A DNA stretch of 64,000 nt from Acanthochromis polyacanthus. Its lineage: Eukaryota > Chordata > Actinopteri > Pomacentridae. Under the pieces are notes generated by a model. It did not search any database. It saw nothing but the letters and a program-made list of their open reading frames with translations, and had not been told where the DNA came from. The DNA lies in contig NC_067132.1 in NCBI RefSeq assembly GCF_021347895.1, positions 10,408,995-10,472,994 of the forward strand, read 5' to 3'. Below, piece by piece: positions 46,431-62,035 of the stretch (positions are counted from its first letter, which is position 1; each line of letters begins with the position of its first letter). The translations under genes were made by a program, and so were the position numbers.

Positions 46431-48397
46431 GTATGTGAAAAAGCAAAAGTAATCCATCACATTTTCTCCCTAAAACCACACCAGAGGCAAACATTTGATT
46501 CTTACTTACACCACATCCTGTTGTGTCCAGTCACACATGAAGCCCACCAGCAACAAACACGCCCAACAGCCAGTGCTAAAAAAGATTGGCGTTTTGTCTC
46601 CCTGCCTCCCCTTGCGTGACAGCCGGAGCCCCAGAACATGAAGCAGACAGAGCCGAGAGCAGCAGCAGTACGAGATCAGGAAGGCCCGAAAGGAGAAGCA
46701 GGAAGTGGGGCTGATGGGGGGGAAATATGTCAGCTACGGTGCTCTGGGAGGGTTGGAGGGGAGAATATTGATGCAAAGCAATCATGACAAACAAGATGCA
46801 AATTGTCATCATAAACAATCAAACATTTCTCACCGCTGACAGCTGGGGAAGTTTGATTGATAGTGATAGCGAGTCAGAAGTGTTGGAATGTAATTGTGAG
46901 TTTAAAGCTGCTACATGGAACTTTTTTGATTGGCACGACAACAACAACAAAGAGAAGCAAATAAACAAACGCAATGAGGCTAAACTGAAGACAGGAAATG
47001 TTCCCATGATTTTTTAAATCATTATTTATGCTCACATCTAAAATTTAGATTCAGGAGAACTGGAGACCATAACGTTATGAGATGACAAATTTGGGCAAAA
47101 GGAGATGTGATCACAAAAATATGTGTATTTGTGTCCATTTTTCAAAAAGCAGCTGTTAAAATTGCAAATTTAGGTGTCTTGCAGCCTTAAAAATGTAAAT
47201 TAGGGGAACTGAATTTGAAATACTTGTTCAAACTTATGCTTTTGTACTAGGGATAGCACAATGACATGAGTCTTTATCATGTTCAGCACTATTTCTAGAT
47301 TTATCAGAAGGAACAACCATGATCCTCAGGACTTTCTTTACCATCATATTCTACTGACTGACAGCTGGTGGCAGTAATGCTTCATTAAAGGTGTCAAAGC
47401 TTCATCAAATCCAGTGAAGAAGAAGAGCATAACCCAGCAAACATGGATGTAAGGAGTGCAAAGATTCAGCTTTGTAAGTGTTTCAGATTGGAGGAAACAT
47501 GTTTTACACGTTGGTCACATCTCAAAGATCCACACAGTGTGTTCTGTGAGTGACACTGAATGTTACAGAGGCACCTTTAATTCAGAATGTGTTAAAAAAA
47601 AAACTCCACTTACTGAGAAATATGCTGCTTTACGGATCCTTTGAGTGAACAGGACAAGATTATGCTAGTGAATAGTGCAAAGTCACAAGACTTAAAGTTA
47701 GAAGAATGTGAGAGGAAATACAAACTGTGAACTACGTTGAAAACAGTTTTATTGACTATTTAAATCAATTAAATCAGTTCATTTTTAATGATAAAAGATC
47801 ATTTAACAACATTCCAGTATGAGTTATCTGCCATGATGACTTTACTTTGGAACATAGTGGAAACACTTTGGCATCATTTTTAAAGGTGCAGCAGGGTGAT
47901 GGTATAAAAATGTGTGAACATCAGAAATCGATGCCATGAGTCCACAGCTACACCTTCTCTGTTGCTGTTGTCACTGTTGCTTCTTTTCAGAAGGAAAGCA
48001 GTTTACCTTGTAACATGTGCTTAATGTTGTGCAAGGATTGATTTTAACCCAAACCATGATCTCTTCCCAAACCAAACCAAGTAGTAAAGTGCTTAAAATA
48101 AGTCACAAAATAAAATAGAACTATGAGAAAAAAATGAAGTCCAACACAAAAAATTATCCTCAAGTTCTGGGGTGAAAGTCTTGTGGCTCACATTAACACC
48201 ACAACCCCTCCTATCTCCTGATGAGGCTGAAATCTATACATTTATTGCCTTCAGCTATTGACATGGGTGGCACTGACACACCTTTTGTGTATCTTGATGT
48301 TAGTGGCTTTGACAAAATGACAACATTTGACACCAGAGAAATGACAATAGGAGGGTTTTCCTCTTTAGTAAATGCTGTGAGGCTGAATGGCTGCTTG
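46430..48397. other. Intergenic
   Basis: No exon or named repeat was recognised. Confidence 0.45.
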
Positions 48398-48650
48398 ATG
48401 CTTAGCACCATCACCTCAGCTAGAAGATCCTGTGTGGAGTTTGCATGTTTTTTCTGTGCAGCGTGGGTTCTCTGGATTCCTGCCACGGTGATTCTAAATC
48501 TTGAGCATGCTTGCTTGTTTGTCTGTCTATGTAGCGATAGACTGTTACCTGTCCAGGGTGTGTCCTGCCTTCACCCTAAGTCAGCTGGGATAAACTCCAG
48601 TCCCCCATGACTCCAGGATTAAGTGGTGTATAGATAATGGGTGGATGGAT
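48398..48650 (+). repeat. Fish interspersed repeat, copy 3
   Basis: This is the same family in the opposite orientation. It carries gtgtggagtttgcatg, then tcagctgggataaactccag, and ends in gatggatga. It is more decayed than the other two copies. Confidence 0.65.
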
Positions 48651-50375
<1,725 letters not shown>

Positions 50376-50746
50376 TACACTACTGTTTAAACGTTTGGGG
50401 TCACCCAGGCAATTTTGTGTTTGCCATGAAAACTCACACTTTTTTCATGTGCTAATATAATTGCACAAGGATTTTCCGATCATCAATTAGCCTTTCAACA
50501 GCATCAGCTAACACAATGTAGCATTAGAACACAGGAGTGATGGTTGCTGGAAATGTTCCTCTGTACCCCTATGGAGATATTCCATTAGAAATCAGCCATT
50601 TTCCTGCTAGAATAGTCATTTACCACATTAACAATGTCTAAACTGTATTTCTGATTCATTTAATGCCATCTTCATTGAAAAAAAAAAGCCTTTCTTTTGT
50701 AAATAAGGACATTTCTAAGTGATCCCAAACCTTTAACAGTAGTGTA
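50376..50746 (+). mobile_element. Tc1-like MITE, full-length copy
   Basis: The terminal inverted repeats cactactgtttaaacgtttg and caaacctttaacagtagtg are bounded by TA on both sides, the Tc1/mariner target duplication. The element is about 370 bp with no coding capacity. Confidence 0.88.
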
Positions 50747-51529
50747 CATGTAAGGATTCTTTCTTTGCACATTTTCTAACCCCAAATCATATGAACTTGA
50801 ATGGTTACTGAAATGAATCATTTTCAGGTGATGTCAGGGTAGTCTTACTCACAATCCATCACACTCGGCACATTTTAATGCACTGGGTACCTCTTCAGCA
50901 TTGGATTTTAATGTGTTAATAGTATGATAGAACTCTGGAGCTATAGAACGTCTGAAACTGACACCATGAGGCTATAACCAACGGTTTCCTGCTGCTGCCT
51001 TTCAGGCAGGAATTCATGTTAGATATGGATTCAGACTCATCGTCACGATAACCAAGAAAATAGAGGAGACACTTGTAGCAGATGGAAAAATTCTGACTTT
51101 ACCATTACTTAATGGAGGTAACCTAAAAGAGTGTGTTTGAACCCAAATGAAGATCTTTTCAGCAACCTAACCAGGTCGTCTAGCTGCCTAAATCTGAACA
51201 AACAACTACTGAAAATGAAAAAAATGAGTCCATCAAAGGACATGAACCCCAGAATATTTGGGTACGAATGTAACACCAAAGCAGACAGTGAGAATGTGAA
51301 TATGTACTTGTGTGACAAGACAAAATGTGGTCTCGTGTGATTACCATTCTGCTATATAAGGTGTGCAGCTTTAACATATCAGGTAACATGGGTCTTCAAA
51401 TAGATTCAACAGGCAATCAGTCACCAAAAATTGAAATAAATAAATCAGCAAGAGAAGCACTCAGAGAGCGCAGTACTCTGCCAAAGCTACTCATTCTTTG
51501 CATCATTTCCGACAGATAAGTCCATATAA
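50747..51529. other. Intergenic
   Basis: No gene was recognised. The right end (about 51461 on) belongs to the repeat at 51530-51770. Confidence 0.45.
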
Positions 51530-51770
51530 GTCCGTAGCAGTCGACTTGTAGTAGGATCGCAAGATTATCAGCAAGCAGCTGACGTACTGTTCAATTGTTG
51601 TCATAGTTACAGCAATGATACATAAATCTTTAACAAATCCCTGGATCCAGACTATAAGCTGCATCACTGTCAAAATCTAATCACTTGGTCCTTGTGTCAT
51701 TTCTGACCTGTGAAAATTTCATCCAAATCCATTTGTCCATTTTTGAGTAATGTTGCTAATAGTGAGAGAA
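51530..51770 (-). repeat. Dispersed fish repeat (tctg-run family), copy 3
   Basis: This copy is very similar to 38100-38440, sharing gtagtaggatcgca, gatccagac, cactgtcaaaatctaatca and tcatttctgacctg. The similarity continues on the left: cactcagagagcgcagtact occurs at both 37850 and 51461. Confidence 0.65.
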
Positions 51771-54700
51771 ACAGATGAAAGAATGGGAGAATGTAGAAGA
51801 AACCGAGATGCACATTAACTGTAAAAGACTTGAGGACATAAAGAACATAAAGCTACCAGGAAACCTTTTTTCTCCAGTACTGCCCTATTCCTGAACTTAC
51901 CTGGAGTGTGAATAAAGCGTCATGTGATCAGAGAATGTAAGGAAGACTGAAATACAGCCACCACTGAAAAAAATTGTCAATTAAAACATGAAGATTCAGC
52001 AAGAAATACATGCAGATAGACTGTTCATAGGTTTGATGGACACAGGCACTTGGAATCAGGTAGCAGCTGGGTAGAGGAGGGTCTGGTGTGAGGGATGGGC
52101 TGATGTCAGTGAGGAGGAGGTACATTAGTAGGATCCATTGAGGACAAGATTTAGAGCAAATGTGGACAATACACCTCTTGAACAGCATGCTGGAGCCAGA
52201 GGTTGCTGCTTCAGCAAAAGTTGATGGTGAATTGATCATGAAAGTGACAGACTCCATGAATGGAATCGTCCTAGCAGTTATTGAAAAGATGGGTGCTTGT
52301 ATTGATCACTGGCAATTTTTTTAAAGGCCAAAAATGTTATTTATTGACATTTTCTGATACTTAGCCGCTATACTTGCTCAAAAAACTGTAGAATAAATAA
52401 GTGAGGAGGATTTTTTTTTTTAATTTCTGCCCTAATATTTGTGCTATCACGTATTCCCCCTGAGACAGATAAAACTCACATTTTCTTAAATATTTAAGCT
52501 TCAGGTTTGATAACATTTTGCATTGACTGAGAGCGCTGTATTTGTTGTCAATAAAATAAATCCTGAAGATACACACTGTGTTTACGTACAGTATGTGATG
52601 ATTTGTCACACATTTACACTCTAGCATTGCTCTGCTGCACTCTGAAAGTGCTACGATGACATGCTTTCACACCAAACACTGTGACTTCGTGCCGAATGTG
52701 GTTTCTATTTTAAAAGTATTTGCACAACTTTTCACGATATCTTTGCCAGAGTTTAATTAAACTGAACCACCAGTATGTTGATGGCATTTGTGTGCAAACA
52801 GTGGCAAAGTAAAGACATTTTTATTGTGGAGTAGAATGGAGAAAGATCATTTGTGTGATTTAATTCCAGTAGTTGCGTCCTGTGACTTGAATTTCCCTCC
52901 AAGGCTTAAGAGTAAAGATGCGAGTAACTGATTTAAAAATAAATATGTAGGCACCTAAAGGACAGGCCAAGGGTAGAGTAAAATTTGTTCATTTGTATTT
53001 CACTTTTGTATTTTTTAGGTTTGTGGGTAATGACAAACGTGTACCAAGGGACACCTTGAATAAGGCTGTAAAAACAACACTACCACCCCCTGAATGTGAG
53101 ATTTTCCATTTTTTATGTTTTGTTTTGTTTTTGTATTGACATGTAAAAGTAGAACTACCTAAGTTTCTGGCCATACTGGCAGATAGTTTAATAATAGGGT
53201 TAAATTTAATAGATTGACTGCATTCGAGCAACAGTTCCAGTGTGACAAAAATATTCCATATCTACAGTGCATTGTTTTCACGTCTAATCTGTTTGGATCA
53301 GTTTACTCAGGTCCATTTTCCCAGTGAGTGTAATTCCTTTGGATCAGTGTGGCAACTACCAATCCTACCTCGATGAAGATTGAACAAATTAACCAAAACA
53401 GCTTAAAAGGCCTTTCTCAGTTCCACCAAGCAAAACGTAACACATTATAGACATGAATGTAGATGTATTATTGCTAGATGGACCATCCATTTATCAAGTC
53501 ATGGTGTTTTTTTTACACATGCTGTTATTAGGCTCCTTTCAGTCTTTCAGAGAAGAAAATTCTCCTTATTTTTTCACAATTTTGTAACCTAAATAAACAT
53601 GGCAATTCTTTTAATAGTTCAACTTTGGCTGAGAGGTTAATAACACAGAATTCTGTGGTGTGACAAACTCAGAACACATATTTATTACTGCTTTACACCG
53701 ACTTTAATATTAGATTTTCGATGTCAATAAAATAAATGACTGCAGGGACATGTATTATAAATCACATAAATGAAGGTCACCGTGTCCATTAATGCATAGC
53801 CTGTTGGCAATATTCATATACTGCGTTATCAAACTCTTACCTGCTGGTGGATTTGGTGTCCTTGCATTTGCAGCCCCTGCTGGAAGACAGATCCTCAGTG
53901 GACTAACTCTCATTACTCATTACAGTGTTTGAGGACGTGGGGGACCACCTGCGACACTTATAAATGACTTGCTTGTACAGTTCGCCTCGGGCTGAGTTGT
54001 TGCTGTTCCTGACCAGATGGCCTGTGATCGACTCTCATGTGGTGCAATACACATGCAGCGCGTCCATCGCCCAAAGGCCCCGTTTACTTTTCACACGCAT
54101 TATAGGGTGAAAGAAATGCAGGATCACATGGGTGACTCTTTCTGGAGCATATTTTTTAATAGATCAGATAATGTTGGTAAAGTTCGATAGCATCTGTGAT
54201 CATTCCTTTTCAACCTCACCAAGATGGTTGAGTCACAGACCCAGACGTTAGCAGCTTTTACAAAAGGGTTGCAAACATAAAAGGAGTTGGTTTTTAAGGG
54301 GCAGGAGGCACTCTTGTGTGTTTTTGTCTTTAACACCAATCCCCGGTTCATGTTTTTCCAGATAAATCCCTGACAAATCTCCCTCATCTTCTTAAAAAAT
54401 TAGTATTCCGGTTGGAAAACAAAGGTAGACAAGGAAAACGAATGGCAACGTTTGTGACAGTAATCCATGCCGGAGTGGGAAGGTGATGCAAGAGGTCACT
54501 GAATGTAAACGCCGCTGTTATTCGGGTAGTGTTAATCCCCGGGGCATAGCGACAGAGCATGCATCAATCACAGCCGTGTGTGTCCAGAGGTGAGCCAACA
54601 GGCATTAACCTTGAACCAGAAGTCAAAGTCTTGCTGCTCTACACCCACAGCCACAAGACAAACCAAGCACCATGTCCACAAACTGGAACTTAGCTGAAGT

Positions 54701-55750
54701 TAATGTGGACATCCGTGTTAGTAAAGTAGATCTGTGAAGGCATGTGTTGAACAATTACATCTATTCCGACATAAATCCTGCCTCACCACCCACCCAGTAG
54801 TTAGAACTTTTATCCCACCACAGTTAAAATGAACGAAGCAATAGGCTTTTATTTTGAAAAAACATTGTAAGGTTTGCTTATTGTGCCTGTTTTCACCGTA
54901 AAATGATCAGAGGAGGCACAGATTGTTGCATAAAAATTCACCAGTTTGCAGAAGATAAATATTTACATTCATTATCTTTGACTTGACCCTTTTGTTATTC
55001 ATTCATTCAATAATTCAAGGAAGACTTAAACCCGCACATATTTGGCGTAAGGTAGCTGAAAAATCTGCTACAGCTAATGTTAGCAAACAACTGCAGCTCA
55101 CAAAATTGCTATGGCTAGCATTAGCAAACAGAAGTCCAGGTAAACATCTGCCAGATACATTGCAGCACACAAAGCATCCATTTGGAGCTGTTGTCCTAGC
55201 TGTGTATGGAATAAAAGTCCAACATTTACTCTCCTATTACTTTTCGCCAACTCTACGGTTAAATATTAGATTTTTAAGCCACTTATGTTAAACCAGCCTG
55301 TCACTAGCTATGTTCATTGTCCTATAATCAGCTGTCTGCAGCTGGAGAAAAAAGTTTAAGGCAGCAGTGAGACCAAAGCTGGGTACAAAAAGCCACAATG
55401 AGGCAAACAGTGTGAAAGTCAGGCAACAGTGTACTGTTGGAGCAGCTTTTACCGACAGACAACAGACCTCACTCAGATGACTGCAATCTAAACGTTCAAA
55501 ATTAATTAGTCAGCTTGGTGCATCTGGTACATCAAACAATAAGCTTTGGCAAAAACTACAGGAAGATTAAGATGAGGAACTTTAACTAATTTTCTCAGAG
55601 GTAGAGATTACATAAAGATAGAAATAATTTGTGTTAAACCTCATCAACAGTAAGTCATAATTGGGCAAAAGTATCACAACATATCCACATATTTGTGGTG
55701 CATTAAGCATCATGATAGCAGATCTTCTAAGTTCAAAACTAGCCAGTGGA
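51771..55750. other. Intergenic
   Basis: No exon was recognised. The stretch 53820-54110 and the one at 54420-54620 are less repetitive and more GC-rich than their surroundings, without coding resemblance. Confidence 0.45.
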
Positions 55751-55759
55751 TGCTACACC

Positions 55760-56217
55760 CCAATCAGTCACAAAATTAAAACCACATGCCTGATATTGTG
55801 CAGGCATCTCATGTGCCTCCAGAACAGCTTTTATCCACTGAACCATGGACATAGGACCTCTGGGGGAGTCTTTGCAGTATTTGGCACTAACATGTTGGGA
55901 GTGGATCCTTTGGGTCCTGTGGGTTGTTGGTTGGGGCCTCCATGGAGTGGGCTTCTTCCTGTGCATCCCACAGAATCTTAAGGGATTGGGATCTAGTGAG
56001 TTTGGAGGCTGTATGAATGCCCCTGGCTTTTTGTCGAGCTCCTTGAGACATTCCTGTGTCCAATATGGCAGGACATGTTGCTTAGGTGGGTGGTATGTGT
56101 CACAGTAATATCCATGTGAATGCTAGGACCCAAGATTTTCCGGTAGAATTGCATTGTGATGAGATGTTCAATGTTCTTCAATTCACTTATCAGTTGTTTT
56201 AATGTTTTGGCTTATGT
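55760..56217. repeat. DNA-transposon-derived fish repeat
   Basis: The sequence runs from tcacaaaattaaaaccac to gttttaatgttttggct, short inverted ends (aaaattaaaac / gttttaat) of a common teleost element. Inside are cctccagaacagctttta, tggggcctccatgga and ttgtgatgagatg. No functional protein is visible. Confidence 0.6.
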
Positions 56218-58500
56218 CTAGATGCAGGTCCACTAACTATCTGCACTCAATCATGTAATGATAGGTCAAAATCTTTGCTGTGAAACAGGCCTGTTGGAGA
56301 TGCTACTTTTCATTTACTCTAAAATAATCTGTTTTGTCTGCTGCATTTTTATATTGTAGAAGACGCATGACTGGTCGGTACAATCTTTGAAGAGTAAAAA
56401 CTATAATTCCAAACTTTAACAGCACCATGATATGAACCAGTGGTAAAATGGATGTATTTAAAGGTGTGGTACATTGGCTACCATTTGCCGTTATGAACTG
56501 CACATTGGCATTTCTATCTACAAAATGCCCCAATTACATTGTGGTCTTTTATGAGCACTTTTCATTTAGATTGTGAAAATTTTTAAGTGGACAATGCAGT
56601 GGGTACATTTTCCCCTTATTTTTTGGGCACTGATACCAGAGGGGATGGAAAGTGGTTTTGGATACAGCACAGGATGAGTCATGGGTACGTTACTTGTCTG
56701 CTACAGACAACAGGTTTTTTTTTTTTACCTCCCACCAGAACAAATCTGTGTCCCACAGGGTTCTTGTATGTTGTCAAGCAACAAAAGCTAAAGTGGCTGA
56801 AAAATATCCCCACGTTTCAGTGATCATGGCAGACTCAACAATGTATAGACATTGTTTGACCGTTTTGTCCTGCAGATTACATTTTTCTAGCGAGAAAACT
56901 TTTTGCCTCGTGGCTATTTTAGAAAAGACTAAAGTGACTTTACAGCTTAGATCTAATCATGCTTCCTCAGCAAGCAACATCAGATAGGCCCCCACACCTT
57001 ATCAGTGTAGGCAGGCAGAGGAATCATTTCAAGCATCTACAGCCAGGAGGGAGGAAAAGGAGTAATTCATGGCTGTAATAGCAGAGGTTCAACAATTAGA
57101 GGAAAAAGTCTAAGAAAAAGTAACAAAAATACGCCTTGGAGGCTTTTGTGTGAGAAAAAAAAAGACGGAAGAGGAAATGAAGAAACAACCAAAGACTCTT
57201 CTAAAATTTCAAGAGCAGATGAGAACGATAAGCCCATGTAGCACTGTTTGATTCCTCGGATTGTCAAACGGCTTTTGATTTCCTGCTAAGTTATATAAAT
57301 GGTGCTCATAGGGAGAACATCAAAATTCAATAACTCCCTTTGAGATGAATGTTATTAGATTTTCATATGAGTGGAAGTTCCTTTCATCTCGCAACAAAAG
57401 CAGTACGGCTGAAAAAAGGCTTTTTTTTAGTGATTGCATTAATATCACATCAATTATCATAAATTTAAACCTCTATGACACCAACTGGGCGGCTCCCTGT
57501 CTTGCTATGGTATTATCTTTCAGCACCTGGTATTTTATCATGGAGTCAAGGACAAATTATGTTAATAATGAATATTTTTGATAGATTAAAAGGTGCCATT
57601 GTAGTCAAATTTACATGTTATAGGTCTTTAAAAAACGCTGAATTCACAACTGTGAAATTGTTAAGCATGTGGTCTCACAGGTTTTATTCTACCTGACCGG
57701 TAGCAATGACGATTGTGGCAATGGAGCTCTGCCTCCCAGGAATTATTTCATATAGAACTGAGGAAACATCATGCCAACACAATTATGTCCTGTCACTGTA
57801 AAAAAGAAATATTGGTAATTCAATATTTGAAAATTTGCAATGCTAAACGCAGTTGCAGCAGTAATCAGGAGGGGTATAAAACTGCATTGCACCACTAATC
57901 ACAGCTGCAGCAGTTGTCATCTTAAATGACACCACAGACTATGTGCTACTTGTACAATCTAGTTATGAAAAACAGATGTGCTTCAGACCTGGGACATGAG
58001 TTAGCAATGAAAATCTGAGTTTTGATGACAGCTCGGATTGTGGCAAGGATACTTACATAAAGTCAACCTCTATGAACATGTGAGAGAAATGGACAATTTA
58101 AATACATTTTTGCAATTTATATGGTTCAACTGGTGTGGTTCTAATCTACAGGTTAGATCTATTGTTCACAGACACCCCACATTGTTTTTTTGTATATTTT
58201 TGTGTTATTTTCAGACTTGTAAATTCTTTTTATTTCATCACTGTAATTTACGAAGTGTTCCTGAATGCCTCATTTGGTTCTGGTTTTGTACGAGCTACTT
58301 GAACGCGATTACGGCACACACCTTTGCAGAGCAGCAAGAGAGGCACATGTGAGGAGAAGAGCTCTGTTCCAGTGATGTTGAGCAAAATAAAGAGCCTAAA
58401 TGTGAAAAGTCAGCCTTTTCCCTTTTTTTTGTGCCTAACCATATGCAACAAACAACATCCAAGACAAAACCGTTGCTTGTGTTTCCATACAAAACTGCAA
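56218..58500. other. Intergenic
   Basis: No gene or clear repeat was recognised. Confidence 0.45.
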
Positions 58501-58504
58501 GATT

Positions 58505-59045
58505 AGCTTTGCTGAAGAATATAAAAAGCTTGATGAATATTGGCAGCACATTCTTTGGTCAGATGAGAAGAGACACGTGTGTTTGTCACAGATTGTGTCC
58601 AACATGTGGGACATGAACCCGAGCAGGACTACCATAGTTAATGCATAGTCCTGACAGTGAAACATGGAAGTGGGAGTGTGATGATATGGGAATGCATGAC
58701 TGGAAATCATGCTAGAGACATTATTCATACATTCAGAAGGGTATCAGTAATGCCTGTGCATAAACCAAAGTACTGGATGGCAAGATGACTCCCAGTTTGC
58801 AGACACTTGGATGATGAGGAATACTCCAGCACAATAGCCATCCAAAGTACACTGTCAAACTCACACAAGCTTCTAAAAAAAAAAAAAAAGGAAAAACTGT
58901 GACCTGGCCAAGAATGTCATCTGGCTTGAATCCAATAGAACAACTTTGGGGTATTTTAAAGAGAAAGGCTGGGCAACACAACTCCTACAGCAAAGAGCAG
59001 CTAAAGAATCTCAGAACATTTCTCTACAACACTGGTGTCAATACA
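58505..59045 (+). pseudogene. Decayed Tc1/mariner transposase, C-terminal part
   Basis: In scattered frames the sequence shows HILWSDEKRHV near 58546 (the Asp of the DDE/D catalytic region), then LNPIEQLWGILKRKAG and a lysine-rich end near 58926-59000. Stops and frameshifts interrupt it, and an A-run lies at 58876-58889. The DNA-binding N-terminus is absent. It ends at a MITE insertion. The copy is dead. Confidence 0.8.
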
Positions 59046-59398
59046 TACACTACCATTCAAAAGTTTGGGGTCAAACATGAAAACTCACACTTTATTCATG
59101 TGCTAACATAACTGCACAAGGGTTTTCTAATCATCAATGAGCCTTTTATTAGCAAACACAATGTATCAGTAGAACACAGGAGTGATGGTTGCTGGAAATG
59201 TTCCTCTGTACCCCTATGGAGATATTCCATTAGAAATCAGCCGTTTCCTGCTGCAACAGTCATTTATCACATTATCACATTAACAATGTCTGGACTATAT
59301 TTTTGATGAAGTTAATGTTATCTTCATTGACCAAAACTGTGCTTCTTTCAAAAAAAAGAACATTTCTAAGTGATCCCAAACTTTTAAATGGTAGTGTA
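59046..59398 (+). mobile_element. Tc1-like MITE, full-length copy
   Basis: The ends are cactaccattcaaaagtttg and caaacttttaaatggtagtg, flanked by TA. The internal blocks are the same as in the copies at 36.4, 50.4 and 62.0 kb. It is inserted directly after the decayed transposase. Confidence 0.88.
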
Positions 59399-61600
59399 TG
59401 TTGTACTAAAAAAATGAAATATTTGAATCTCAGCAATGAAAGATGTTGTAACTTGTGTTGCATTGAGTTCCAGCTGTTGGGCCTGTATTTGTAATATGGT
59501 AAATCTAAACTATTGGTTTTTAATGTTACATAAGAACAAACACCCAACAGTTTAATTTAGAAGGAACGGAATTACTGTAAGGTGATAAAATTTGGATTAA
59601 TTTGACAATTAAGTGATATTATGTGATGCTTTATACTGTATATATACATGTAATTGGAAAATTATAAGCAGTAAACCATTCACTGTATGTAACAACCTAC
59701 TACTGGTGAATATCACTAAAATGTAAAATTATTGAGAAGTCATTTTTTTGCAGTTTTGTTTTTAACCAAGGCCCAAGAATTAACTGCAACAAAAGTGACT
59801 TTACCTCTAATTGGTGGAGTTAAATTTTTTCATATTAAATATTTTTACGTTCGTTTTTTTAGGACAGATTGGATGAACATGGATGATAACCAGTCTTGCA
59901 CAGATCCAGAGAGTTTTCAGCCATTCTTCACTCAGTGTTAATCATATTTTTAAAAATTATTTTAATATTCGACAGGCTTTTTTGGCAGCGTTTTATTGTG
60001 CAGGGGAAGCAATGGCTTTTTTTTTTTGACACTTTCCATGGAGGTTGACTTGGCCATGTTGACTGATGCTCATGTACCCATTCCCATCTTTCTGAAGTCT
60101 CAAAATCTGGCTTTTTACTTGTTTGGGCCGTTTGATAGAATGTGGAACCACATGACATTAGACAGCAGCACAGGCCAAAATTAAGAGAGCAGCGGTGTTC
60201 CTTTTTAACCTTGTTAATGCACTTAGCCTCAAAGGTCCAATGTGTGGGATGTAGTGGAATCTAGTGGCAGAAAATGAATGTAATATTCATAATTGTGTTT
60301 CCATTAACGAATTAGCCTATTAAGACTGCAAGGAGTGGGTTCTCTTCAACAGAGACCACTAAGTTGCAACACCGTGTTTTAACAAAACAGGCAAAAGAAA
60401 AGTCTTTTTGCTTTGGAGGGTTTTTGACAAAGTAAAATGACCCAGAGGTATTGAAGTGGCCATCATGACAAGAGCTGGTTGAAATCTTGAAATGTTAAGA
60501 AAGGTGTTTCAGCTTTTCCTTCATTGTATCTTTTGGCATAAAATACATTTGGAACAGGGTTGATTTTTTACAAAAGGAAATTAGAATTTCCTTCTTGCAG
60601 AAACATTCCAAGGCTGTCCATGGCAGGCCCATGACAACATCTGCTGTCATATGATTACGTAGCCTCATATCCTCATGAATTCTCCTCCACATCTGTCCCT
60701 GTTACACTGAGGTTGTGCACTGGTGCCTATACTTTCAATATCCATCCAACCTATTTGTTTTTAATGACATGCAAAGTCAATACACGGAATTTCAATTCAC
60801 AAAATACCCTTTTTCACCTCCTGCATTTGGACTTTGTACCTAAATAGACCAGAACCTTCATTAACACATATTTTTATGTGTTTCATGTCAAAATGACTGT
60901 TGTGAAGAAGGTCTGTAACTTAAATATAACAGTTTTATTCATTTAAAATTTCAGTGATACTGTGCATTTAGTATTGTTGCGCACTGTATTAGTTAATAAA
61001 TATGTACGCTAATGTAAGACTAAGATATACAAAGCTTTAAATAATGAAAGAAGCAAATACAATAAAGGGTAAACTGCTCTAAAATATGCTGTTCAGCTCA
61101 GTAGAAAACCAGTAAAGGTATTTAGCTGTGTCAACACCATACAGTAATGCAGGTATTGACTATTTAGACTGCAGTAGTAGTAAATACTTTATAACAAACA
61201 TTTAATCAACTGTATCCAGTGAGTAAAATAGTTTTGACTTTGGTATTCGAAAACTATTTGTGTGTCAAATGTGAAACTGTCTCACTGTGTAAAATAATGG
61301 ATCTAGCTGAGAGGTGATGCTGACGACCAAAATCATTTAGAACAATGCTAAATTTTGATTTAAAGTGATTTTTTGTTTGCCCAAATTCTTCTGGCTGGAA
61401 ATGACATAAAGATGTGACAATAGTGATGCATTGTGTTGAGATGTCAGTGATGATGTTAAACTATTTCTCTGGGGCTTCATTGCTAAAATGCTCTGTCCAC
61501 AAATGTTTTGTTAAAACTGTTGCCATTTATAAAACAAAAAAGCCATTATTTTATGCCATTTCTTGTGGTTCACTATTCAGCAGCTGATGCAGTGCCTCTC
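59399..61600. other. Intergenic
   Basis: No gene was recognised. About 60228-60400 (tccaatgtgtgggatgtagt, then gaatctagtggcag) resembles a common teleost repeat fragment. The rest is AT-rich. Confidence 0.45.
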
Positions 61601-62035
61601 GTCAAGTGCAGGTCATGGCTGAAACCAAAGAGCTTCGTGAGCTTCCTATTATAGATCATGGACAGGGAGTTGTGTTTTGTGGCTTCTCGCAGATGGGGAA
61701 AGGCTATAAAGCCATATCCAAGTGTTTTCAAGTTCAAGTAGCCACAGTGCAAAGGATCATCAAAATGCACAAGGAGTTCCACACTTGAGATTATCCAAAT
61801 CTCAGAGGTTGTTGTAGGAAATAAATGGTCACCCCTGCAACTGGCAAGAATGGTTACCAAGACAATCCTGATGAATCTGAGCAATTCTAATGTCAACATC
61901 TCAAGGCAAGCGCTGAACAAGGCCGGTCTTAAAGTACAACCAAGGAGGAGTCCACTTCTACAACTCAGTCACACTAAAGTTTACCTGGACAAAAAAGAAA
62001 GCTTTTGTTCATCAGTTCTCTGTTCAAATGTGCAA

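Noticed and set aside
61606..61788. Small host gene starting MAETKELREL
   Set aside because: Its helix-turn-helix wording is that of Tc1 transposases, and the rest of a decayed transposase follows.
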